Assembly: GCA_003427395.1 (NCBI GenBank) | Contig: BFEA01000411.1 | Coordinates: 609,313-672,508 of the forward strand | Reading direction: 5' to 3' | Source of the DNA: Chara braunii | Taxonomy: Eukaryota > Streptophyta > Charophyceae > Charales > Characeae | Length of the DNA stretch: 63,196 nucleotides | Shown: positions 26,419 through 38,500 of the stretch, piece by piece | Numbering within the stretch: position 1 is the first letter of the stretch | How the letters are laid out: each line of letters starts with the position of its first letter | The notes under the pieces: model-generated | Seen by the model: the letters and a program-made list of their open reading frames with translations, nothing else | The model's database searches: none | Told to the model about the DNA's origin: nothing | Position numbers and translations under genes: made by a program

Positions 26419-26568
26419 TCAATATCTTGGTCGCTTGCTGTAATCATAGGCTTGCTGTTGGCCGTAGACTGCAGCACTAGCTGCAGCTGCTTGTGGCTGC
26501 GCAGCAGCTTGTGCAGGCTGCGCCTGTTGCGCCTGTGGCTGCTGGTAGGCATACGCATTTGCAGTTGC
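26419..26568 (-). CDS. Exon 19: terminal coding exon with stop
   Basis: The acceptor is GCCGGTGCAG. It encodes an Ala/Gln-rich stretch ending YDYSKRPRY and a TGA stop. The basic-aromatic C-terminus could be a PY-NLS-like or RNA-contact end; that is inference. No clear AATAAA-type poly(A) signal is evident just downstream. Confidence 0.85.
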   Translation of the reverse strand, partial: ATANAYAYQQPQAQQAQPAQAAAQPQAAAASAAVYGQQQAYDYSKRPRY

Positions 26569-29500
26569 CTGCACCGGCAAAAAAACAAAAAAAAGTCAAC
26601 TCAAGCTTTACGCAACTCACAACATTTTATTCATTAATGGAAAGCCACCAAAAAGCACATCAAAGCACGGAAAGCCTGGGTGAAGGCATTCACCTGCTGT
26701 TGTTGCTGCTGAGTTGCATACGCCTGGTCTACAGTCCTTTTCTGCCCAGCCTCAGCTGTAGCAGCCGTCTGTTGCTGTGGAAACGAGAAACAGACAATAT
26801 ACGGCATCACCTCGACAGTAAGATTATTAGCAAGATTATTAGCATAACAGTCGAGAGCAAACTACATCTTGAATTGCCTTTCAAACATACACCCCTGCAA
26901 CAAGTACCGACTCCTCTGATAACACAAGCCCCTTCTCAGTCATAGGAGGGGCATTGGGAAAAAAATACCAACAAGGCCAAAACAAAAGATTAAGAGGTGG
27001 CGAATCACCATACATTTCCCTGAGCACTGTGAAGGTTATCTTCAGTCTATGGCGAGCCACCATACATCTCTGTCCTACTCTATCCGTACGACATCCCGTA
27101 CCTATCTTTCCAGCCCGCCTAGACGATAAGACCAAATTTTGGGTAAGGAGATGATGCAATTTCCCCCCTCAGAATTCAGTAAGGCTCAACTGCATCAGCA
27201 TTCAAGCCTGCACAGGCCAACTGATCTTAAACCAGCCTCTTTCTTTTGTTGCGGCCAATTTCCCCTGGCAAACTAAGCTTCGCCGAAAGGCCAGCACTGC
27301 GTTTGTTTTTTCACCGTTTTGGCTGGTGCAGGGATGAAAACGGCATTGTATTATTAATTTATTAGCAACATTCACAATTATCAACCTTGCCTGGGAAAAG
27401 GTAGTTTTGATTTAATCATAATCGACATTAAAAGAACAAGTCCATGGCTCGTGCCTTTCATCTGTTCTTAGGAAGGTATGCCACTTGCACTGTCATCATT
27501 ATATGCCAAGGCATTCAGAGACGCATTGGGTTTCCTTGAGCAATTGCTTTCCCGATGCCAAACGCTGTCATGGAGGAGAGATTTCCATTGTGCAGAATTT
27601 TCTAATATCTCAGACTTAATTCCAGACAATTTGCAAACAGCAGAGGAATAACAACCCCTCCCTATACTCCTGCTTCCCCAAGCAACGAGTCATCCAGGGC
27701 TGTCGTCCAGTGAAACGTACTGCCGTGTACCCTCCATGAACAGCCAAGCAGCCAAACCCAAACCCAGAGGGACCAGACAAATCGAACTTTTTTTACACAG
27801 TATAAAATTTGCTTTACCTGATAATATACAGTTGCAGCCGCCCCTTGTGCCGGATAACCCTGTTGTTGCACATACCCAGCCTGCTGCGAATATGCAGCGG
27901 CCGTTGCTGCCACCTGTGCCTATCACCAAGTCCAACGGAAAATCAGAGGGAAGCCTCTCAACACTCCATTCTAGAACATAACCAGATGAACATGGTTCTG
28001 CCAAACATGCACACACTCCTCCATGAGCAATGATTAGCCACCTGCTCTCAGAATGACGGATGTCCGCCTTCCACCTGCTATACAGAGCTTAGACCAGGAT
28101 AGCAGACCCAAAAAAGGAACGCAGAGATCGAGCATGGCCAAAGGACATGTCAAGACATGCTGCTTCTGACAAGCGGGCAATCACATGAGAATTCAACATT
28201 GCTATGCATGAACCGAATACGAAGACGGGCTCTTTGTTCCATGTATAATAGAACAACGTTCTAGAGCCATTTTAGGCACATACAACGCACAGCAACTCAA
28301 GACCAGTGATTGCCTCTCTGTCTGGGAAATGCACTTCATCAAGCTGTCAGCCAATTACTCAGAGAAGATGTTACGAACTATTACCTGGACAGCAGACCCA
28401 AAAGAGGAATGCGGAGACCAAGCGTGGTCAAAGGACATGTCAGGACACGCTGCTTCCAACCAGCAGGTAATCACCTGGAATTTCACCATTGCTATGCATG
28501 GCCTGAATCACGGGACAGGCTCGTTCAGTCCATTCAAAAGAACACTTCTGGAGCCATTTTGGCACAGACAACGCACAGCAACTCAAGACCAGTGATTGCC
28601 TCTCTGTCTGGGAAATGCACGTCATCTAACTGTCAGGCAACACTAAAACCCCGTCATATTTTGAATGGTCGCTTTCAAGGATCGTTACCGAAGTCCCATC
28701 CCCGTGTGCCGAAAAACAAAATCATAATGGCATGTCAAGACCAGCAGGAACAACCACCAATAAGCGACCCCATCACTCCCTGTTGATACAGAGGTGTTTA
28801 ATGGGGCTGCCTCGGCCGATGTTGCTGCTCCTGGTCATTCCAAGACCGTTTCAGATGCAATGGCAGAAAGGGGATCGATCACTCGGCCATTACTACAGAA
28901 GACGAGGTACAGCCTCCCCATGTTTTTTTGGGACGGCTCATTTTCAAATTGCATTGTGAGAGCAAGTTCTGAGTTCCTAATCTGCCAAGGCAACAGCAGC
29001 ACGGTCAATCAGCCATTACTACAGAAGAGAAGGTACAGCCGCCCCATGTTCTGGGCTCGTTTTCAAATTGCGTTTTGAGAGCAAATTCTGAGTTCCCAAT
29101 CTGCCAAGTCAACAGTAGCACGGGAGTTCATGAAGCACAGAAACACCATCTAGAAGCACCAGTATGCAGGCACAACACTTGTGAATTCAGAGCTTTCGTG
29201 AATTGCACGGGTTGAATGTCCCTGCAGCTGGAAGATTCACAACGGATGTCTTTTTAATTACTGGCCGGCCATAACTCCTTAGGATGAACAGAGAATTTGA
29301 CTCGGTAAAGTTTCCCGGACACAGGAAGAAATCAACTTTGTAAAGTTTACTAGGGAGCTACAATAAGTCATATTGCTACCAACTCGTTACAGATAAATGC
29401 ACGGAACAAGCGAGACCCAAAACGGCTGCTCACCTGCTGCTGTGTCCCTTGCACAGCCTGCTGCTGCTGTTGTGTCTGCTGCTGTTGCTGAGTCTGTTGC

Positions 29501-32500
29501 GCTGCAGCCGCCTGGGCAGCATAGTATGCAGCCCACTGTTGCTCAAGTGTCTGCGTGGTGGCGGCTGCTGCAACTGCCCCTGACGTTGCCGCTGCAGCAC
29601 CAGCCACAGGCGTCGTTGTTGTTGCTACGCTCTGAGCTGCTGCTTGGGCCTGCAACAACCAACCAACCAAACAGTATAGCAAATCAAATCACCGCACACG
29701 AAGTAACTTGACAGCATTCGCTTCTCTCTAATCAACACAGATGAAATACAGCACATTTGCAAAGCTGCACAAACAACACGTTTGAACGCAATCATCCACA
29801 AATTCAGCAGACCTGCCATTGTGAACAAAATCACCGCCTAGACTTTTCTCACATAAATAATTACCTGAGCCGGTTGCTGGGTTGCTGCTGCAGCTGCAGC
29901 CTGTGCCGCATAATAAGCAGCCCATTGCTGTTCAGGAGTCTGCGCCACTGCTGCAGTAGCCACAGGAGTGGCTGCAGTAGCCTTCGGAGTCGCTGTCGTC
30001 ATTGCTGCCTGCTGAGCCAGTAGATTTGAAACACAATACAAAACAAGTCAGTGCACACTCAGGTCCGGAAGCATTGGCCACAGGAGTGGCGGGAATTCAA
30101 GAACCAAAATCCTGAAGCCACAGGCACTACCGTGTGGTTAAAAATTGAGATGCATTTGACAACCATAAGAGATCAAAACGTAACAAGGTGCGTACGTACG
30201 ACACCACAAGAGGGAAAAAAAAGAGCCAGGAACAAGAACCAAGGTCCGGAAGGTTGTCTGTTTTTTTCTTCATTTTCTTTTCTAGGTACTTGCCAACCAA
30301 TCGCTGCCACGAGATTAGTGAGAGGACAGGAGCTTACCAGTTTGGGGGACATCACTTAAATGAGCAAAACCAGGAAAGGAAATGATCAATCCAATTCCAC
30401 ATGCCAAGCTAGACTACAACTCTTTTTCAGCACATATACAGCCAGCTTCAACAAGTCAAATGAATGGGCAGACTGACCTGTTGTTGGTAATAAGCAGCAT
30501 ACTGCTGTTGTACGGTGTCTGCAGTCGCAGCAGCCACAGCTTGCGTAGCTGCAGGCTGGACCTGCTGAGCAACTCCTGCTTGCTGTTGTTGTGCCTGCTG
30601 TTGCTGAGGCTGCTGCGCTTGCTGAGCCTGTGCCTGACCTTGAACCTGCTGTTGAACGGCCTGCTGAGGCTGTTGTGCTGCTTGCTGCTGTTGCGCCTGC
30701 TGTGCTTGTGCCTGCTGGTTGTACCAATCAGTCCACTGCTGACTATACTGTTGTTGCTGCGCTGTCTGCTGTTGCTGGGTTTGTTGCTGAAGTTGAGCTT
30801 GTTGGACCTGCGGCTGAGCTGCTACTCCGGTTTGCTGCATAGAAGACGCCTGCGGCTGCACTATAGCTGCCTGTGCCTGCACTTGCTGCCCGTAAGCTTG
30901 CTGTTGCTGCTGTCCATACTGAGCATACTGCTGCTGCTGTTGCGCCTGCTGCTGTCCATACTGTGCATATTGCTGCTGTTGAGCTGTCGCCTGGTGATGT
31001 ACTTGCTGAGTCGCCTGTGCAGTTTGCCCAGCAGCTTGCATAGCCGGCTGTTGCTGCTGCTGTGGCTGTCCTGCAACAGCATATTGTTGTGCTGCCTGCT
31101 GAGGGTACTGCTGCTGCCCATACTGTTGGGCCTGGGCATACTGCTGCTGCTGTTGTGGTGTCGCCACTGTAGTCACTTGTGCGCCATAACCCGCCTGCAA
31201 GCATAAGATGCGAATCAATACCAAGGCCGCGCCCAAATACATTTACCTCTGAACAAAACCATTTCCTTTCTGGGAATGGCCATTGCACACGGACCAGTCT
31301 CTGTAGACGGAGGAAAAACTGCAAAACTGGATGGACGCCGTAAGTCACATACATCACCTAGCACCAAACCATCCTCTCATGACCACTCAAATTACATTCT
31401 ACTATTATTACTGATACACCACCATCCTAAAAAATTAAACCGATCATCTAGACAGTGAACTGCAGATCGGAGGAACAAAACAACAACCTAAGGAAAAGAT
31501 ACCTCACGATAGGTTCGTATGGAATTTTCATTTGATCCTCAACATCCAGAACCGAAAGCACAGCGTGTCAAGGCCAGGCAAAACAAAGGACTGCATAACG
31601 ATTGGAAAGCTGCCACTCTCCATCTTCCAAATAGCAAAGGCATGCCATGCCAAGCCCTGTAGGCATACACCAGCACCAAACATTTGTAATGCACCCATTA
31701 CCTCAGGACAAACCCAAGCCTTCGCTGTCGCAATTGAAAATTCCCACAGCCAGGGGGAGGGAAAAAATACAATAACGCGCACCTCTTATCACACTTACAC
31801 GCCCAAACGGCAAGGAGTTCCTTTCATACCCACTAAGGCACTGGACTGTGAGAGAAACTCCTGAAATTGGTATGCCAGCACACAATCCTACCGAGTTTAA
31901 CATTCCATAGTTCCCAGAGATGAAGACAGTCAGCAAGAGGTCAATGCTGAAGATAATCAGTCACCGCTGCATATGGTAGGCAGCGGGAAAGGAAAGCATG
32001 CACATAACAGGCGTTGGAGGAAAACAACGTATCTGTCCCCAGTACGCCTAGTACACGTAGAACAGTGAGGATGAATCACGCAAGGTGAGCAAATGCATTG
32101 ACGTCAGTCTAGCACTAAACTTTCGGCAAAAACGAACTTGTTTGAAAGTTCACAAGTTGCGAACGGTGAAAACACATGACATGTTATCGAATGCAAAAGT
32201 GTGGATTCTCGAAATCGGGAGATGAAAGAGAGCAGAACGGTATTTCCATGCGTTCACTACAGGAATAAACACAGCAAAGCAACAAATACACGTCCACACA
32301 ACCACCTCCATCTTAGAGAACGTAATCAGTGTACTTGGGTTGTGGCAAATGACCCTCCACAGTAGCCATTCAAAACCGATCCCAGAGACACGTTCCTGGA
32401 TGTACCTGGGCTCCCAGTACGCCATATGGGCGATCTACAGATCATAAGGTGTACCCAATTGGGGAAAATAGAGTAAGAGGTGAAAACCGTCACCTCCTCG

Positions 32501-35500
32501 CATAATCAACACCTTGTTTTCCCTACACCTCCACTAAGAGAACCATACAACAGACAGCAGCTAATTGAACTTCACATCTGGTTTTGTTTTACCTGCGCTG
32601 CTTGAGACGAGGCTGCTGTCGATACTGGAGTCGCTGGTGTGGCTGCCACTTGTCCCTGTTGCTGCTGATGAGGGACTTGCTGTTGCTGGGGAATTTGCTG
32701 TTGCTGATAGTAACCTTGCTGCTGCTGCCCATACTGCTGTTGCAACAAAAAAAAGAGCACAACACATCATCAAGCAAGAATGCACAAGCCAAAAAAAAGC
32801 GAATGACAACAAACAAACAAACAAAGACCATATGGAGACTACTGAGTCTAATTCTGAGTCGCAAAACCGCTGGCAAAACGCGATCGGCCAACTAGCTCGT
32901 TGATCTGACACACTATTAAGATGGGAGCCCTATCAAGTTGAAATTTAAAAAGGCTGAAAATTTTGAGAACATCGAACAACCTCTCACCCATACCCTGCCC
33001 TAATACAATACACTCGGGAAAAGTCACTGGCACTGCAACACAATTCCTGCCGAGAGGCACCACAGCACCAGCTCACGAAGGAACGATTCCAATTCAGATC
33101 TCAGTTTCACTGCTTCTCAACTTGGACCAGAAACTGCTACTAGAAAATCATCTGCAAAGCGGACGCAATACACCTTTTCGTTCTTACCACAGCCACGCAG
33201 AGTCTTCACGTAAATCTTTTTGTCAAAACAGTATTGCACGTCAACAATCTTTTCATCCCCATATGTGTTCAAAGGCTACGTGAACTTTGAACATTTGAAA
33301 TTGGAGCTTGGATATCGAGGTCGGATTACCTGATAGGCATTCTGTGCCCCCGCAGCGTAGGATGCCTGAGTACCGGGTTGATACTGAGCCTGAGCACCGG
33401 CTTGTTGGACTGCTGTTTGTTGTTGGTAGCCCTGCAGTGCATATTGCTGCTGCTGAGAATAGAAATTCTGCATAGGCTGCTGCTGAGTCTGCTGGCCTGT
33501 AGGTGCCTGCGGGCGTACAGGCCCAGCTTGCATGTAAGCCTGCTGTCCATACGGTCCTCGCTGTCCAGCGATAAATTGCTGCTGCACGTTCTGAAAATTC
33601 CAAATAAGAAACAATGGAAAGGAAACGTTTCACTACATTGTTGGTGGCAGACACAACAATCTCGCATGCAAAATCCTCAAGGAGACACATACAACTTTGC
33701 ACGGAAAAAGAAGCAGGAACCAAGGAGCAACACAACAAGATACGCTTCATTTCAGATCACTACGTTGAACAGCAAGTCATTTCTGAGGCTCAGCAACACC
33801 ACAAATCCATCCACATACAACTCAACCACCATCATTTCCACAAGAACATCCCATAGACCTGTCACAATCGACATGAGGCTCACTGTGAGCCCGATGCATA
33901 TCCTCAACGGCCGTAGCTCTGCCACGACCCTGCCTCAAACACCCTTCGACACGGCAAGTTGAAACGATTCCAACTGATACATCCTATACACCTGTCACAA
34001 ATCGACATGAGACTCACTGTGAGCCCAACGCATATCCTCGACGGCCGTAGCTCTGTCACGACCCTGCCTCAAATACCCTTCGACACGGCGAGTTGAAACC
34101 ATTCCATCTGATAGCAGGACCATAAAACAGAAGCCTTTTGATGAGCATGGATGTACTCACTTGCCCTGCTTGCATGGTCGTTTGCCCTCCTGCCATCTGC
34201 TGTCCCTGATTTCCTTGTGGAAGCTGCTGCTGTGCCGCCTGATTTTGCACTGTGGCTTGACCCTGAGCTTGTACAGTTTGCTGCTTCAAGCAAAGACATC
34301 GTTACTGATCAGTCGTAGACAGAGAATTTCAACTTCACTCTCATAGGAAGCAGTTATACACCCTACCTGCCCAATAAAATTAAACTGTATTCACGAACTC
34401 CAGTACAGTGACGACAGTGACATTCATTCTAAACAACTCTGTCACAACATCATTGCCCATTTCGGTACTGCACAGGGTGACACCAGAAATCCTGACACTC
34501 ACCGAAAACGTACATACACTTCTAAACATAGATGTACATTCACGCTGACAATAATATTAGGCAACAGCGTTAGCCACAAAACACCCAAGTTTATCAAGGC
34601 GGTTTCCTCAACACCATCTCGAAGGCGCCATGACAACGGTCTACTCCCTGATTACCTGATCCCAAGCCCCTAACAGACAGAGAAGAGTGAACTGCACTTT
34701 AACACAACTTGATTAGAGAGGACACGTTTCCGACTGAGAGACACGGCTCACAAAGAATATCATAACAATCCACCTTTTCCAATTATGCAGCACATCGGGA
34801 AACAGCTGGCAAACAAAAAAGAGGAGCAGTCAAAAGATGCACACAGCTTTGAGCAAGTGAGCAGGTAGAGACTGACTACAACCTGTAACCAACCACCATA
34901 AGAGAACTCACCACACAATTTGAATAGAGAGGACACGTTTCCAACTGAGAGACACGGCTCACAAAGAATATCATAACAATCCACCTTTTCCACTTATGCA
35001 GCACATCGGGAAACAGCTGGCAAACGAAAAACAGGAGCAGTCAAGAGATACACACAGCTTTGAGCAAGTGAGCAGGTAGAGACTGACTACAACCTGTAAC
35101 CAACCACCATAAGAGAACTCACCCCAGGTACCGTCAGTGCTGCCCCTGACTGGGGATCTGTGCTACCCACCTGAACAGCACCTGCAGCTCCTGCAATACA
35201 AACAAGAACACATGAAACGAGCAAAATAGTAAATGGACACATCTACGTTTTCTCTACCATTTTCGTTCTCTACCATTTTCCTTATGATTCCTAATATGTA
35301 TGTTTCTTCTAGTCATCTATGCCAACATCATTCTTTTAGTTTCGCCATTCGAGCAAGGACGGGCATGTTAAGACAATCTAGAAATACAATCAATAAAAAA
35401 AAGATACCTTCAGGACCTACCCGAGCTCTATCAACACAGCTTCGGGACGTCCTTCATCACCACATGCAAGTACTGAAACGTCTATCAAGTGCTAATCAAG

Positions 35501-38500
35501 CTTGCCAAAATTTAATCAATTATTAGGCATCCCACATCCAGAGGAACTTCACAGCCCAAAGAAAATGATGCCAGTCAAGTCTTCATCAAAGAAACCCGCT
35601 CTTCAAAAGCACAACAAATGTCTTTTGCAAGACAACTAACTGTGACCCCCATTCCACACACTCGTTGTCAAGGTATCCATAAGAGAAACAGGCATTTTCA
35701 GATGAATGGTGACAAAAAACAGCCGCCACCAAGCAATCATGCAACATCAACACTCGAGCGAGAAAAAGACAAGATTGCAATTAGCAACCGCTGAGAACGT
35801 GAGACTTGAAAAAACTCAGAAAAACCGTCCAATTCAAGAGAAACGGCGATCCTGCAAAGGCCACATATGCATCGAAGGTGGAGAGGAAGGTAAGGTGCAG
35901 AGATTCAGGAAAGGTTACACGCCGACGACCTGCGAGGGGGGATGCCACCGTATCTTGGTACTGGCCAAGAACCCCACCTTGCTGTTGCGGGAACCCCGTG
36001 CGCGCCGCCGGTGTCACCGCTCCTGCTTGTATGGGTCCCGTATGTCCCATCATGACAGCACCTGCGGGCCCACGTGCACCCATCATTCCAGGATTCATTG
36101 GCCGTGCACCAGGCCCTGGACCTATCATGCCAGGCCCCGTGGTTCCTCGAGCCATCATCATCTGCTGGCCCATCATCATCCCCCCCATACCTCGCCCCAT
36201 CATTCCCGGCGCTCCCATGGCAACAGGTCCACCTCTTCCCATGTTCTGCAAATCACAGCAGCACAAGCCAGAAATGCATATTAGCCACAGACAAGTTGGC
36301 AAGATAGATGCAGACGAGTTCTCATTTGCACTCCCCGTTCGGAAAGACACCTTCCACTCAACAATTAATGAGCTCTACATATTTCTCCTTGATAACACAG
36401 GACAAGACCTCAAGATCGATACAGACCCTACTTTTATAATGCGAAAGACGGGTAGGAGAGGTCTTCCGGCAAACATCACCATCACTCCCTGTTAATGGAC
36501 TGATTATAACGAAATGGACACTGCAACAGGGGAGAATAACTCACCATTCCGATTCCCATTGCCGGCCGAGGGCCCATCATCCTTGGCCCAAGCATCTGCT
36601 GCATGCTTGGTCCTCTCATAGATCCGCCTCCTGACCCGCCACCACCCCCACCACCTGCACAAAATTCCAAATGGACCAACCAACCATTGTTCCCGCTCCA
36701 GATAAGCGCACGAAATCACTAAGGAATTGTGCTCCGGCAGCAAGCAATCATATCATGTAGTCAGCACTCATGCTAGACCGAACGCACCCTTGCACATTCA
36801 ATGCCCTTCCAAATTGAGCAGTTCACACCGGATGGAGACGATTTTTGAACCATCCGCCTTACCCACCAACAGCCGAGAGTTCCTTTCTCCCATTCAATAC
36901 AAGATAATTGACATCTGCAAGTCAGTACAACCACGCACGACAATGTCGGCCGAAGGGACAAGGGAGGGAAGGGACAATTCCATTCATCAAAGACCCAAAG
37001 ACGAGCTCTCCACACTGCAGCCCCGCTTAGGAGGACGTGATTAACAGAGGCCATAAAACATGCCAACCAATTGGAATGCGGGTCACAGGTGAGGGCCAGA
37101 CAATTAATGCGCATCACAGATGACAACGGATGCGTATGATAGGGGAATACACGCTTCAACAGAACGATCATAGCAACGGAGTCAAGCTTAGCACGTTTTC
37201 CTGAGAACCAGCGGATGAGAGAAACACGTGCAACAGAGCCTCTTCTTTGAGTTCTCAAAAAGTTCGCTGAGCTGCAACAGAACTCGGAAAAAAAGAAAAG
37301 ACCCACAACGGGTTTTTCCACTTAAATAGACTGACTCTGAGAACAAGATCACGACTGAAGAAGACTCTTACTGGGAGAACATGTTTGTGAAACAATCAGC
37401 ATACGAACACTTGGACAAAGATGCTATTTAATCTTTTCTGTTACAATAGAATGTGTAGGGAATTTTCTCCATTGTCAGAGAAATCTTGCCAAGCTGGCAG
37501 CATTTCTTACCGCCCATGTATGAGCCTCGCCCGCCGCCAGAGCCACCGCGGCCACCGCCCTCCCCACCAGAACCGGCTCCTTGACGATTACGTCCGTAAT
37601 GAGATCCTGATGTTCCCATGCGCTGCTTATAAAACTGTGCGACGACAGAAATGAAGCAAGCACATGCAGAGAGTCAGATGATAGTCCGCCGTAATACTCG
37701 AGCAACCACACATGCAGTCTCAGATGACGGTCTGCCACACTACTTAGAACGGATAAGGCGGCGATTGCACTGTTCCTCCTTCCCTACAGGGCACCTGACA
37801 CCAGCGCAAACGCGAACTGAAATGACATCACATCGTTATAACCCAGAGAACTTAAATTGCCGATCCTCAATCCTTCGATCGGCCGAAATGTCCAGGTTAT
37901 CTTTTTCATGTTTCTCATACATGGACAAGATTGGCTTACATGTGATGGCTTAAAAACGCAGGCCTTCCCTTGCACATACGTCGTGGGTAAATGACATCAC
38001 CCCGTTATCAAACCAGACCTTAAATTGCCGATCCTCGATCACCCACAATGTCTATGTTATCTTTTTAATGTTTCTCATACATGGACAAGATTCGCTTACA
38101 TGTGATGGCTTAAAATCGCAGGCCTCCCCTTGCAGATACGTCGTGGGTAACCCGCGCTGCGTGAAGAACAACCAAGAGAGGAACAGCGAATGATGAAAAC
38201 GGGAAAAGTACAAGAAAAGGGCATGAATACCGCATAGTGCTTGCAAACACACGCAAGATAGATAGACCGGAGACGCATTCGCAAAAAGGTGAACGAAAAC
38301 AACAATGGAAACTACACAAACCCAGAACAGGATCAAGCTTTTCAGACGGTGAGAAATCATCGCCTACCAAACAACACGTAAAAAAAAACACCCAGACGGA
38401 TGTTCCCGCATACTTGTGCCTCTCCATTTCCTCCAGATCGTTCAGCAAACTCAAGGACCCTTGCCGATCGTTCAGACCGTAAAAGCCAGACCGAGGGAAG

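Noticed and set aside
26074-26637. 187-codon plus-strand ORF
   Set aside because: Overlaps the terminal exon and 3' flank of the minus-strand gene in antisense; no domain.
30382-31206. 274-codon Leu-rich plus-strand ORF
   Set aside because: It is the antisense of the CAG/CAA-rich exon 14. The Leu runs are the complement of Gln codons; the minus-strand exon has clean splice sites and fits the gene model.
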